The notes: generated from the sequence alone by a model not told the origin. A DNA stretch of 64,000 nucleotides from Brachycybe producta (GCA_036925085.1 JAUPFP010000065.1:105001-169000); one strand, 5' to 3'. Shown: positions 9,854 to 22,033, counted from the first letter of the stretch. Program-made: numbers and translations.

Positions 9854-10896
9854 GAAATTTTGGCAAATCTCCTTGGCAGTATATTAGCTGGTGCGTGGGC
9901 ACATAAACCCCATTTTTCTAAGATCAAAAACACATGAAAATGTCCGCTTTTGTTTTCATAATAACTTAATGTGACAATGCTGTATGCGTATACGAGCGTA
10001 TATTATTTATTTAATTACTTCTGAATTTCCATTTCTTGTGCTCCAAACGACGCCACTGTTTTTATTGCTGTTAAAACTTCTTCGGCAATGGTACCAGCTT
10101 TTGCATCTTCATTTGTTTCCTTTTTCGAATATATCACGTTTGACTGAAAAGAAATACTGCATTTTCAATTTGTAACTTAAAAATGCCTACATAGATATTT
10201 TCTTACGTATGTTTGGATCCAATAGGAACCAACAAATAATACCGAAAAACAGCAAGATAATAAAGTTAATTTCCAATTAAGAGTCATGCAGTATATTAAA
10301 GGTAACAAGTATCCAAAAACGCAACTAAGAAAATGACTCATTTTAAAACCGATTGCATCTTGGAACTTTTCAAAATCACTGAAATAATATAAAAAAATAT
10401 ACGATCATTAGAATGACAATGAAATTCTATTAGAAACATAATTTTTTCAATTGTTGCATGGCTCAAGATTAGGGTGGCCCATATTTTTCAACTTTGGAAA
10501 TTTTAATGGGGCACTTTGCCAATTTGTTACTAATAGTAAGTTGTTAATTTGTACAATATTACAACTAAATACTTTAATATTTAGAGGTTGCTACCATTAT
10601 TTCATGTTTTATGGTTACTATAAGCAATAATACAATACAGTTTGTATTCATGGGTTCATCATCTGGTCCAGATATAAAGCTTTTCAAAAGCATCCAGCAA
10701 AATGGAAACCTATGGACATAAAAAAGTTCCAGATTCTGATTGAAGATGAGAATGAAGCAAATGTAATGGAAGATGATCTGGCGACAAAATCTAAGGTCCT
10801 GGAAGACTGTTATGACCGAAACTCACGTTTTTCGAAACTTTGGGGCTGAATCCTTATGCAACTCTGTCGCATGATCCTGCATTATGCGACCAAATG
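9854..10896. other. AT-rich, nothing recognised
   Basis: No conserved ORF, no clear repeat. Simple AT-rich sequence with scattered short open frames. Confidence 0.5.
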
Positions 10897-11144
10897 CAGA
10901 GTTATTGAAAGGCCGGAAAACATACAAGCATCTACGATTTGTCAATGTTACAGCCAAACATGGGATAGCACTTATACAGTATAAGAACTCTATAAGCTAC
11001 ACTTTAACTGACTTGACTACTGTTCATTATCAAGGAACAAAGAAAGAAATTCGCTGATGTAAAAAAAAGTGCAATCATGAAAGGTGTAGCAGTGATTGTG
11101 ATTTGATTAGGCTGAATAATAAAGCTTACTGTGGGTCTGTTTAA
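10897..11144 (+). pseudogene. possible coding remnant with Cys-rich end
   Basis: One frame reads as an ordinary polar/hydrophobic protein segment (KGRKTYKHLRFVNVTAKHGI) and, after a single TGA, continues into CKKKCNHERCSSDC and a later Cys. The Cys spacing resembles cysteine-rich tails of some transposon-encoded proteins. Too short for assignment. Confidence 0.3.
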
Positions 11145-11291
11145 CTGATTTATATTTTTTTGACAGATTCATATGCATAATGCATACAGAATAGTCCAGC
11201 GTAAGGAATGTACAATTCAAGGATCGGTAGTGACCCCTAAATATGACTTTTATCAATTTTCTGTATATCGAAGTTTCTTTTCAGTACGAAT

Positions 11292-11960
11292 TGTAACACC
11301 CTGTAAATCGTGATCCCGCCAAAACCATAGCCCGGGGGGTAAACAACTCTCAACCGTCCCTCCCTCTTCTCTGACTCACCTTTCTGACTCATGGCCAAGC
11401 GGCGGATTGATACATAAAAGACCATGGTCACTTGGACCTGGTTACACCTCGCAGGTGTACACAGGTCCAAGGTATAAAAGGACCATGTTCCTCTTTGTTC
11501 CTAAGTTCTTTCCTTTGCCTGTATTACGAGATATTATTCCGAATCATGGGCATGAGGATTCACCGTTAGTATTATTAATATTCATCCTTGTATTCTGTGT
11601 TTCTTACAAGTGATGAATAAAAGTGTTGTAACAAGAAACAGCGTTGTCTTTCTGTCTATATGTAACTAACTTCTCTTCAGAGGCCGGAGGCTTCATAGGG
11701 CAGGAGCTATACGATTCTCAGCAGCTACAACATCTTCTCTTGTCGGTATACCGATGGAGAAGATGTATATCAGCATCAACCGGAAGAGAGAGAGAAAGAT
11801 GGCCGCCACTCTCCTGCATCGATTTCACCCCCATGCAGAAGAGTGACTACAATCTGTCTCCATCCAGCTCTCTCTACAGCTCGGATCTTCTCTGTGCAGG
11901 TACCATACTGTTCAGAGAGGAAACGAAGTGTGGAAAATGTCATCTAAAGGTTGGTATTAA
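11292..11960 (+). mobile_element. LTR-like repeat, copy 2
   Basis: Begins TGTAACACCC, contains TATAAAAG at 11473-11480 and AATAAA at 11616-11621, and matches copy 1 (5240-5966) in inverted orientation, including the GGACCTG..GTACACAGGTCC dyad at about 11436-11470. The two copies are clearly diverged, so they are not a recent pair. Whether each is a solo LTR or the edge of an element is not decidable. Confidence 0.5.
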
Positions 11961-12958
11961 AAATGGGTTGATGTCAAAAGCTCACAGAATAAATATGTGG
12001 GGTTCCTATAGAGATTTCCACATTTTTTTAACCACCGGATAAGAGTTATCCTACTCAAGATACATTTGTAGGCATCACGGTTAACAATTGATTTGTTATT
12101 TTTTAAACTTAAGGGAAAGAAATGGTTTATTTGATAACTGATTGGTTGTCTGTTTTATTTGGGGAGGAATGTAAAACAAAAGCAGTAATAAAAACTGATC
12201 GAAGGATGTAGTTTTGTACAGTGAACTTTGACATAATTGTGCAGAAAATGTAAGAGGTTCATTATTTTACTCTTGTCAGACCACTGTTATAATGCTGTTC
12301 CCCAATTTGGAGTATTTTTCAAGTTAAGAGCTTAAATATAGCGTTTAGTTAAAAAATTTTCCAAATGTAGGTGCTGCGATCGTTTTTTTATTTAAAATGT
12401 TTTTTAATGTTTTTTCCAGGTTTGAAGTCACATGATAATTAATAGAAAATGCTAATCTTATAATCAGGAAATATCGTGAAGACAATAGATTATCACATAC
12501 AGTGTACATGTGCTAATTTTTTTTGTTAGGCTAGGCACATATTCAGATGATTATGACGTGTGTGAAACGACCTGATATGAGTGCTATGATGGTGATTCGC
12601 ATATTGTTACGCATTCAATTCAAACACAACTTCACTATTGAGACGTACCGACTCTTGTAACGTTTTTATTTCTATTTATAACGCCGTTTATTTTTTTGGG
12701 CTCTGTATCATGTTTACCTTCTGGGCCACTCGGTACGGTATGTACCGATTGACCCAGATTCAATTTCTTATGTTGACCTTTTCAAGTGTTGTCCTCTTGC
12801 CCATTGTACTGATTTACACATAAGTGGAGTTATTGTTTTATAATTTGATTCTGTTTACGTTTTGCAGTTCACACCTGATTGTAAAAAGTTTGAGTCAGCA
12901 GTTTTTGGACAGATGGACCAATCTGTTTATTGGTCTATTTGCGTCCAAAAACTCAAAT
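11961..12958. other. AT-rich, nothing recognised
   Basis: Short hydrophobic open frames only (for example 12638-12823), low complexity and unlikely to be genes. Confidence 0.5.
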
Positions 12959-13100
12959 CAGCCAATTAAAGAAAAGTGCCCTGAGAATCCGACTTCCAAT
13001 AATTGGTGGATTCTCAGGGTATATAAAGAGTTGAAATTTTATGTTTAGAGATCAATTTTAGTTCCCTTTTAAGATACTGAATCTGTGCCCAATTTTGGAT
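12959..13100 (+). repeat. hairpin plus TATA repeat, copy 1
   Basis: CCCTGAGAATCC (12979-12990) pairs with GGATTCTCAGGG (13008-13019) and is followed directly by TATATAAAG (13020-13028). The same unit recurs at 23048-23087, and similarity continues downstream (GTGCCCAATTTTGGATAGAT against ATGCCCGATTTTGGCTAGAT). Confidence 0.75.
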
Positions 13101-13387
13101 AGATTTTGAAATGATATTTATGTACAGGTCATTTCTATGTATGTTTTAATCAAAAAATGTTCAGTTCTGATTTATGTTTTTTTTAGTTATTAAACAAGTT
13201 AGTTCATACTTTAAAAGTTGTGATATCTTTAATTAATTTCACGGTTGTATTTTCATCATGAGTGCAGTTTTCCACCCGATCATCATTCAATTGGACAACA
13301 ATCAGGTGCAAACCTGCAACAGTGCAGAATAGTTTGCAGGACTAAATAGAAAACTATTGCAGAAACTAATAGTTTGCAGGACCTAAA

Positions 13388-13735
13388 CTTTGCAGGGTAG
13401 GGGTGACCACTCTAACAAAGTTGGAGAGATTTTTGCACGAACAGATTCTTATTACTGGTCATTTGTTCCTAGGGCGATTCGACAATGGAACTCGCTTGCC
13501 GGCAATTTTGTGCAGGGAAAATGTATTTTATGGGATTCATAATTTTGTTTTGTTTTGACAATGCATATATTTACAGCATTAAAAAATATTGAAATTGTTG
13601 TTGGGTTTATATCAATGGGGTTTTATATTTTCTGGTTTTGACAATGCATTTTCTATGCTGCACTTGGACTCTTGTCCCTCTGCCATAGGCCTTTATGGCT
13701 GCTTGTAGAGTAATTTTTCAAATCAAAATGAAATC
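13388..13735 (+). mobile_element. 5'-truncated copy of the CR1-like LINE 3' end
   Basis: Plus-strand sequence matches the minus-strand LINE at 14170-14530: GGGTAGGGGTGACCACTCT, the CTTATTACTGGTCATTTG block, and the terminal CTCTGCCATAGGCCTTTATG. It covers only the end of ORF2 and the 3' UTR. With the full element it forms an inverted pair separated by about 430 bp. Confidence 0.85.
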
Positions 13736-14159
13736 AATAGCAGTCAACTGAATCTTCAAGGGTAAATTACTGTATGAAAGTCTGATGTCATAACAGAAGA
13801 CAAAACATCCCCAAAACTGTGTGAGTTTAGAATAAGTGAACTAGCCAACCAATTGGTGATAGAGGGTGAACTCGTCTCGTATCCAAAATCAAGTAGATTC
13901 TATCAAGTCCAAAAATGTCCGTCACACTATTGTAACGAACAACATTCATGGGGTGAATAGAACTGTCCAAAAGTATTGTAGCGCTCTTTCGAGCAATCAG
14001 AAAGTGGTTGGCTAGGCCACTAACTAGTCTGGTTCAGTCTCTCAAGAACCTTTACAGTTTTAAGAATCTTTTGTTGTCTGTTACTCCTCGGGCTTTTGAG
14101 CATTAAAAGCGGCTGGATCGTGTTGTTTTCTGAAGTTTCATCTATGACTGGAGATCCAA
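13736..14159. other. spacer between the inverted LINE ends
   Basis: No gene. A minus-strand segment reads KILKTVKVL and a plus-strand segment LANQL..KSSRFY; similar words occur together on the plus strand at 23440-23640, suggesting a very old shared repeat. Confidence 0.3.
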
Positions 14160-14482
14160 GTTTAATTTGAATTTGAATTTGAAAAATTACTCTGCAAGCA
14201 GCCATAAAGGCCTATGGCAGAGGGACAAGAGTCCAAGTGCAGCATAGAAAATGCATTGTCAAAACCAGAAAATATAAAACCCTATTGATATAAACCCAAC
14301 AACAATTTCAATATTTTTTAATGCTGCAAATATATGCAATGTCAAAACAAAACAAAATTATGACTCCCATAAAATGTTTTTCCTGCACAAAATCCCCAGC
14401 AAGCGAGTTCTATTGTTGAATCGCCCTAGGGACAAATGACCAGTAATAAGAATCTGTTCGTGCAAAAATCTCTCCAACTTTG

Positions 14483-17233
14483 TTAAGAGTGGTCACCCCT
14501 ACCCAAATATAATGCCCTGCAAAGTTTACTTGAAGTAGGTTTAGGGCAAGAGCCTTCTAGCATTCGATTAAAGATATTAAGACTAAAATCTGAACGTCTT
14601 GCAAGTAAACTATCCCAACCAAGCTCTGAAAGCATTTTAGTTACACTGTCGGCATATCCATATTTACCACAAACAAACCTAGCAGCCCTGCATTGGACCA
14701 TTTCTATAGAGTGAGCCAAGTCTTCAGTGTGGGGATTCCACACGGAGCTGCAGTATTCTAGATGGGGACGTACTAATGATTGATATGCTATACATTTTAC
14801 CTCCCTGAGACACCTTTTTAGAATGCATTGACTAAACCTAAGCATCTGCATAGACTTGGAAATAATCTGTTCAACATGCAGCTTCCAAGAAAGTTTAGCT
14901 GTAATCGTTACCCCCAAATATTTATAAGAATCTACGTTATTAAGTGGAATGGCCCCTATTCTATATGGAAATATTATTGAATTCCTTACCCTAGCTACCC
15001 TCATTACACAACATTTTCCCTTATTAAGTTGAAGTTGCCATTTAGAACACCATGCCTCTATTGCTTTCAAGTCATTATCAATAATATGGCAACCATTGTC
15101 AGAGGTAACCTCACGATAAATTATTGTATCATCTGCAAATAGCCGGCAATTGCTGCTAACTTGACTGCTGAGGTCATTGATATATAAAAGAAACAGAAGC
15201 GGACCCAACACACTACCCTGAGGAACCCCTGATGTAACCTCTATCCAGTCAGATTCCGACCCACCTACAACAACCCTTTGTTTCCTGTCACTCAAAAAAG
15301 AATGCACCCATTTATACACCTGTTCACCCAATCCATACCCACTAATTTTTGTCATTAGTTTTGAGTGAGAAACTGTGTCAAATGCCTTGCAGAGATCAAG
15401 AAAAACCAAATCTATCTGACTGCCTTTGTCTAAAATTTTCTGAAGGTCATCAACTATAAGAATAAGCTGGGTTTCACATGAACGCCCCCTAAGAAACCCA
15501 TGCTGGTTATCACACAAAAGATTGTTTTCCATAAGAAATTTCATTGAGGACAAATATATAATATGTTCAAGGACCTTGCAAACTATCGAGTTTAAAGAGA
15601 CGGGTCTGTAATTAGTTACCTGAGACTTGTCTCCTGATTTAAAAATTGGACTAACATTAGCTAATTTCCACATGTCTGGTACAATACCTACATCTAAACT
15701 CTGTTGAAAAATTAACTGAAGGTATGGACCCAACTCTTGTGCAAGATTTTTTAAAATGATAGCATACATCCCATCTGGACTACAGGTTTTATTTGAGTCT
15801 AATTTTAGAAGTTGCTTGACTATTCCATCTGCAGTTATTACAATTTGATCCATACAAAGAGATGTTGAAGGAAAACCCTCATGTGGTATGCCATCATCAA
15901 TTGTGAAGACCTTCTTGTATTGTTCATTTAATAAGGTAGCTTTCCTTACTGGATCTGAAACAAGCTTCCCATTTGTGTCAACCAGAGAAGGAATAGATTT
16001 TCTACTTCGCCTAGAGTTCTTGATGTAACGCCAAAATAGTTTTGGGTGCGTTTTTAACCATTCTCCAAGCGTTTCTGTTTTAAAATTATTGTGAGCTAAC
16101 AAGATTTTCCGTTTCGCTGCTGTGCGTGCAATACGGAATTCATTGGAATTCACTAATTTTGGGTAATTTCTAGCCCTATTCCTCCATAAGCATTGCTTAC
16201 AAAAAGCCCTTTTAATTTTGCTAGTGTACCATACTGGTGTGGCACAGTCTCTAACTACCTTGGTTGGAATAAAGGAGGAAGACCCACTTAAAATTAAACT
16301 ATGAAATTGTGACCAATTCAAATTCACATTTTGAGGATGAAAACATTCTTTAAATTTATGAAAATTATCTATCAAATGTGACTTAAAACCATCCCAATTA
16401 CATTTGTTAAAAAGAAACACTATTTTAACCTCATAAATTTTTTCCACACATGCATTAACATCACATAAGACAATCTGATGATCACTAATTCCCCCTAATA
16501 CCCTAACATTGGATAATAACTCCGGACTATTAGTCAGTACTACATCAAGAATTTTGTCATTTCTGGTTGGTTTAGTTACAACCTGTTCCATAGAATAAGT
16601 ATTCATACTATCTAAAAATGAAACTGCTAATGGCTTGTCACTGCCACTGATCACCGTATGCATTTCCTAGTTGATGTTTGGAAAATTTACATCACCTCCT
16701 AAAATAATCATTGGGCTATGGTATTTACGATGAAGAGTGTCCAAAGAATTTCTTAAACTAGTGACATCTGCTATGGAGGATCCCGGTGGCCGATAGAAAG
16801 AATATAAAAACACCTTTTTACCATTCTTTAGCCTTAAACTACAACATACTATTTCACAGTCTGTTTCAAAACTTGTTTCCCTGCAACTATGAAATATTTG
16901 TGAAATAGCTATGAAAATCCCACTCCCAGAACGACAAACCCTGTCTCTACGGTACACTGTGAAACCATCTGGAAATATTTCTCCATTATTAACAGTATCA
17001 TCAAGCCATGACTCTGTACGAAGAATTATATTGCAACCAGTCTCCTCAACTGCCGCAATGAACTCAGGAACTTTGTTTCGTAGACTCTTACAGTTAACCA
17101 CCATAACCTTTACATGTGAGGGTATAGCTGAAGTGGGTTTTCCTAAATGATTTCCTTCCTGGACAGTGTTTGAAGAAATAATACCTGAAACAAAGGAACT
17201 ATTGCTCCCAGCAACAAGCTGTGGAGCATTCAT
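14483..17233 (-). pseudogene. LINE ORF2: endonuclease and reverse transcriptase
   Basis: Encodes the enzyme that nicks the target and copies the RNA. The first part (17233-16667) is an AP-like endonuclease: VNCKSLRNK, TESWLDD and GGDVNFPNIN are its usual blocks, and GISDHQIV (about residue 58 of the second part) is the SDH motif. A single in-frame TAG at 16667-16669, where related elements have Trp, separates it from the RT part (16663-14483). The RT shows FLDLCKAFDTV (about 421-431), GVPQGSVLGP (479-488) and FADD (509-512), then the CR1-type thumb with RAARFVCGKYGYADSVTKML. The normal C-terminus (NSLP-like block) is out of frame, so the stop at 14483 is premature. Confidence 0.92.
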
Positions 17234-17280
17234 ATTAGTATCAACCCCCCCTAAAGCATTTGCACCTAAACCCCAAAACC

Positions 17281-17936
17281 TTATCCTAAAAAATGCTTAA
17301 CAAAATCACCTATCTTTTTACCCACAATCCTACCAGCCCTATAATTCAAATGAACCCCATCCCAACTCTAGGAACCCCCAAAATTGAGCATAACTGCCCT
17401 CCAGTCTATTACCTGGGCCCCCACCTTACTACATGCTTCAATTAATCTATCATTTACATAATGTGCCTTACGAGTAACTATATCACCCCTATCCCACCTC
17501 TCAGGAATAGCACTAACTTTAACAGTAACTCCAGCCCTACAACATAAAGTATGCTTTACTAAGTCCGCTAGCCCATCTAAAACTTCTCCTCCTCTCCTCC
17601 GCTTTTTTCCCACGTACCATCCTCTTGATACGTTCCTTAACATCTTTAATCTGAGCCCCTGGTAAACAAGCTACACTTACTTTTCCTCTATCTTCACCCA
17701 CCACCCACTTATCAAGCCTTTTGACATTACTATCACCTACAAAAATTACTGATCTGCTCTGCACGCTTTCCAAAATAACCCCACTCTCATTTCTTACCTC
17801 AGCCTTACTGACATTCTTCTTACCCTGTCTAGCATCATTCTTCTTACCCTTACTAATACCTTGCTTCTTACCCTTGCTAACACCCTCCTGAGCTGCATTT
17901 ACATTCCCTACACTTGCTTTCTTAGCTTTCTTGCTT
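17281..17936 (-). pseudogene. LINE ORF1 with SGNH esterase domain
   Basis: ORF1 of CR1-type LINEs often carries an SGNH hydrolase. Here a basic linker (repeated SKGKK) precedes VIFVGDSNVKRL (block I, catalytic Ser in GDS), then an isoleucine/proline block (VSAIPERWDRGD), and after one TAG (17368-17370) the DGVHLN block that supplies the catalytic Asp and His. A frameshift lies at the A-run near 17594-17601. ORF1 ends with TAA at 17281-17283, about 50 bases before the ORF2 start at 17233. The N-terminal part is missing through 5' truncation. Confidence 0.8.
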
Positions 17937-17999
17937 TATAAAAGCACATAAGCAGTAAAGTCCATTATACTCGACTATGTACGTGACTCTGGAACTGGA

Positions 18000-19673
18000 C
18001 TTCTGGACTGGAGCTCAAGTTGATTTATTTCGAAAGTATGGTGAACGACAACACACCATCCTGCCTATAAATGCCACGAGAAATATTGCCCATGCTCCAT
18101 AAAACCAGGATGGTACCAAGTCTCCAGTTTTCTATTATGTGGGAACTGTGAAGAGTGTTCCCATGTTTCAAATGTTCAGTGGAAGGCACCACACACCTGC
18201 GATTACTTACTGGTTGCAAATTTGGCTAAAGGATGTCAACATCCTACCATTCATCGTTGTAACTGACAAAGCTTAGCATTAATTCAGGCCAGTTCAGCTG
18301 CATTCAATGGGTTATCTCTTCGGAGGTATTTATGTGACTGTTACATGGTTCTCCGAGACACTAATTATGCCTTTTTGCCAAAGGTTTGGCTACCGATTGA
18401 CTATGTTCATGTCGTAAAACTAATTTCAAAACTGCAGTCCTTTGCCACCTCCAACCGTGCTGTTGAAAATTCTTCATGCATGCAACATGTCATTTCATTA
18501 CTCTAACAAACATCCAAGACATGAAGAGACTATTAGGGAAGTTGGGCATCTTGGCATTGTCTGAGTATTACAGTTCAGCAAGCAGAGAAGCACTAGCCAC
18601 ATTGAAGGCATTTGTTGCAATGGATGAAGCTCAGGCAACAGATATTCTTGAAGAAACTGAAAATTCTGAGATGGTCTGTGAAGATCTAATGACAGATGTG
18701 GAAGAAGGAGGTGCTTTTCAAGAACAGCCTTTGCAGAATGCTTTTTCTGAGATGGCAGACAAAATAATTAGCGTGTCAAATGATATCATCTCATTGGCTA
18801 TGGAAACAACTAATGATAAAGAACCCAATCCATACTATTCACCACAACTTCCAAAGGCACTAAAAGATATTATATTCACCAAGCTACCATTAGTGACTGC
18901 CATTATGGCACCACACTATGGAATGGCTTTAACACGGGTCTCAAACAGTGAAGTTGAATCACACCACCGCTTTGTGAAAAGACAGATATTTTCTGATGTC
19001 AACCTTCCAACACATCCTGATGTATTTCTAACTTGATTTTATAAAAATTTGGATGGCATGCTAAAACTTGAAGCAGCAAGAAACAAAAATGATCAAGAAA
19101 AAAAATGCACAAGTTTCTACAATGTACATGCTTTCTGAATCCAGTTCTGCAACTACATGTGCCAGAATTGGAGATGATCATGAAGCTGGGCACAGACAAC
19201 AAGGAGATGAGGTTCATTACGAACAGCAAGTACAGCATGACATTCTGCAAACTATCAGTGGTGATGGTTCAGCACAGTCAGAGTAAATATGTGCAGTTTG
19301 TGGTAGAGAAGTAGGTGGTGCACATGTTTGCAATGTCTACAATAAGGCAGTGCACCTTATTTGTGAAATCAGAAACAATGAAGACGAAGAAGGATATAGG
19401 CAGAAAGTAGTCTGTCTTATCTGTGGCAAACAAAAAAGTGATAAACCAGATGAAGGTGGCAGAGTTACTGAAGCAGAGTACATTCACCATTCTCAAATGA
19501 GCAAGAATAAAAAGAAGCAGGAGAAAAAAGTACATTTTGCTGAAGAAATGCATACTCAATTTCAAGTGGTTGAAGACTGGATGGGGCTAGCAAAAAAGAA
19601 ACATCTAAAAAAACACAGAAGAGAACATACTTCAGTCCTAGTCACAAATTTTCAGACAAACATGAATTTGTAA
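18000..19673 (+). pseudogene. decayed DDE-type transposase-like gene with zinc-ribbon-like tail
   Basis: Across shifting frames the plus strand encodes, in order: FYYVGTVKSVPMFQMFSG and WLQIWLKDV..VVTDKA (18130-18270), a stretch around CDCYMVLR and LPIDYVHVVKL (18330-18425), a long acidic helical region (18476-18800), then ISLxM and SNSEVESHHRFVKRQIF (about 18940-18990). After one stop (19284-19286) follow CAVCGREVGGAHVCN, KAVHLICEI and DEEGYRQKVVCLICG, a Cys/His tail (19287-19430). The layout matches an uncharacterised animal transposon family with a conserved D, the SNxxVE motif and a terminal Zn module; I cannot name the superfamily. At least four frameshifts or stops. Confidence 0.6.
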
Positions 19674-20076
19674 AGAATCTTGTTAGAATGGACATAAGTT
19701 GAAACCAGTTTGTTTTCTATGAAATACAAGTGTCAGTGTAAAAAATACATGTGGATTCGACTCAATGTTTTCATTATTCTGCTGTGCATACATGGATAGC
19801 TATGAGTTAAATAACTGCACAAATAGTGAAGCCACAGGGAACTCCTTTTCTGTGATGGTTACAAACTTTTGCAATGAAGCTAACCTAATAACAAGCTTAC
19901 AAAAAAGAGCCATCTTGATTATGTCGCAGTGTGCAAGTCTTGGGAAAAGATCAGAGACCAATCCAGTCCTCAAGATATATGACTGCAAGTGTTATTTGCA
20001 TAATGTCTTCTTATGTAATAAAACATGTTTAATAGAATCAAAAATTTAATTTGCAGGTTTTTCTCCCTTACACACA

Positions 20077-21110
20077 ATGGCTGCTGCGGTGGTGAACACT
20101 AAATTTGAATGGTTATGCAATTGTTTAGAACTAAACTGCCCTGAGCAGACAAGAAGTCAAGGATTTTTAACAGTTGGACTAGACTGTGTAAACAATGCAA
20201 TAGCATTGTGTGACGACCCAGTTTTGCTCCTTTTGGAGCAAAACTAAATCTCCTGTTGTCGTCTGCTAGGCTGGCTATTTGGCTGCCAGGCAGACGACAA
20301 AATGGCCAGCAAAAGGTCACTGTCCTGTCCAGGTGGAGCAGCCTGGGGGTGGTATATAATGGCGGCGGCAATTATTACCTGGACAGTGAAGTTGAACCCT
20401 GAATGCTGTATGCATGTGATTTTTGTGCTCCGTCATTTTCAACAGGTGGCCAAGATGGCCACCATTCATCTCTTTGTTTGGGTGTCTTATCACCTGCTCT
20501 CTCGGTTAAATTAGCCAGGAGATTGTGCTAATATCCATCCTATCTATGTGAGTGTTTTTATAATTTATTTGTTTAATAAATTATCCCTCTTTTACTTTCA
20601 CTCAATAACTGTGTTCATGTCTCTTTATTTTGGTAATAACTGAGGAAGTCACCACGGGGAGGGTGGGTGTTTCTGGTGGGGTTTCACTGGCAACATCACC
20701 ATCCTTTTACTGTCTTGTTTTGGCATTGTTGGCCGATGCATCGCATCGGTGTTTCACAGTAGGATCCATCGGGGGTGTACCGTGAAATCTTCGATACGGT
20801 CGGCGGGAAACGACCGTCGATGTATGGGGAAGATTTTCCGACCGATGCCACCCACGGACACGGAGGATAAGAGAAGGGTTGGCCAGTGCTTTGACCCATC
20901 CCAATGAGGATCAAGTGGCAGTAAGTTGGGGTAAACTTGCCGGGGCATTGCAACAACCAAGTCGGGTCATTACAATTGCAAGCTGCACTAGAGAATGAAT
21001 TGGAGAGTAGAGCACTTGGACAGGAATGTGGCATGTGTCCTGCAAAAACATTGGATTCCAAATCAGCACTTGTGTATCTATGCCTATACTTTCACTTTTG
21101 TCATCTTTAG
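20077..21110 (+). pseudogene. exon-like ORF split by a solo LTR
   Basis: A TTTGCAG acceptor-like site at 20050-20056 precedes an ATG at 20077. The frame runs open for 44 codons to the LTR insertion at 20209. Skipping the LTR and one copy of its 4-bp duplication, the frame resumes at 20979 and continues for 43 codons (including ECGMCPAKTLDSKSA) to TAG at 21108-21110. Uninterrupted reading across the insertion point argues that the sequence was coding when the LTR element landed. No family recognised; it might belong to the adjacent transposon. Confidence 0.45.
20209..20974 (+). mobile_element. solo LTR of the C/E gypsy subfamily
   Basis: 766 bp, begins TGTGACGACCCAGTTTTGCTCC-type sequence and ends GTCGGGTCATTACA. 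It is flanked on both sides by ATTG (20205-20208 and 20975-20978), a 4-bp target duplication. It matches in order the LTRs at 51447-52219 and 60575-61252 (AGCAAAACT / GTCGTCTGC / GGTGGAGCAGCCTGGG / TATATAATGG). No primer site follows, so the internal region was removed by LTR-LTR recombination. Confidence 0.92.
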
Positions 21111-21626
21111 CAATTATTTATTAAATTCTAATTTAAAGGTGAGATAATTTGTGTGATGGAGTGCCATTCAATTCACTTGTAAAGGTTCCACTGGTTGTGT
21201 GCTTGAATGTGGGTCAGACTGACATTGTCAAACCTACAGTAGGACCTGCAGTTGACACTTCTTATAAAACCAAGTTGAGCATGATTCCAGTGAAAGTACA
21301 AATTAACAAATCATTGTAAGTAAAAATTATTTCTAATATTAAAAATGGCTTGATCATAAGCATCAAACAACAGTTTTATAGATACAACTTGCATGTTGTC
21401 ATAGAATAAATTGTGGCTAATTATGTTGCTTATTGTCGATGCTGGGATGGCCAATTGATGAGAATGGATGATCTAACAGCAAAAGCAGACCCTGTTACTC
21501 CCACAAAACTTGTTTATTTGCGAATGTTTATTTATTCTTTATAAAAAAAAGTTTCAACAATTTTCAAATAAAAATTATTTTGGATAAACCAGCAGTGCTC
21601 AATGAAAAGTATTTTAGTATAACAGT
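21111..21626. other. non-coding, one possible exon
   Basis: An open segment at about 21165-21316 on the plus strand (reading KVPLVVCLNVGQTDIVKPTV and ending before GTAAGT at 21317) could be an exon belonging with the split ORF upstream. Otherwise AT-rich. Confidence 0.25.
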
Positions 21627-22033
21627 ACTAGTGGGGTAACTCATCATAAATGATGGGAGCAAAATTCACAAACAATTGTGCCCATGCATGTTGCTTTTTC
21701 TTTTTTTATTCCTTTCATTTCAATTTCAGTCACCCCTCCCCCTTTTTTCCTCCCTTCACATTTCTCTTTCCCCCTTTACACTTTCCAACTTTTTCCCCTC
21801 CACGTTTCTCTCACCCCCTCTCACCCCCTCTACACTTTCCAACCTTTTCCCCTTTCCAATTTAATAGCATGGGATTCTTGGAAGGGAAATGTGCAACATA
21901 TAGTTGACCTTGAGAAAAAAGCCGTTCATTTATTCAAATTTATATAAATTCCAACGTGCTTCAATGGTTGTACAGCATTACTTCTGAGACAGATAGATAG
22001 ATACCCACACAGAGCTGGCATAATATATATATT
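21627..22033 (+). repeat. dispersed repeat, copy 1
   Basis: Starts ACTAGTGGGGTAACTCATCA with a small hairpin (TCATCATAAATGATGGG), then a long pyrimidine-rich tract, CATGGGATTCTTGG, ATATAGTTGACCTTGAGAAAA and a TATATATA end. Collinear with 38621-38953. No ORF. Class (SINE, Helitron or other) not decidable. Confidence 0.8.

Larger units (their letters stand above)
14160..17936 (-). mobile_element. CR1-like non-LTR retrotransposon, nearly complete
   Basis: Minus-strand element with ORF1 (SGNH-type esterase), ORF2 (endonuclease plus reverse transcriptase), a 3' UTR and a short tail repeat CAAATTCAAATTCAAATTAAA near 14160-14185. The 5' end stops inside ORF1 around 17936, so it is 5' truncated. It carries few inactivating changes: one frameshift and one stop in ORF1, one internal stop and a shifted C-terminus in ORF2. 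It therefore inserted fairly recently compared with its neighbours. Confidence 0.9.

Noticed and set aside
12638..12823. Small hydrophobic membrane protein
   Set aside because: AT-rich DNA readily gives Phe/Leu/Ile-rich chance frames; no start context, splice site or conservation is visible.
21650..21947. Phe/Pro/Ser-rich open frames
   Set aside because: Translation of a pyrimidine-rich tract in a dispersed repeat.
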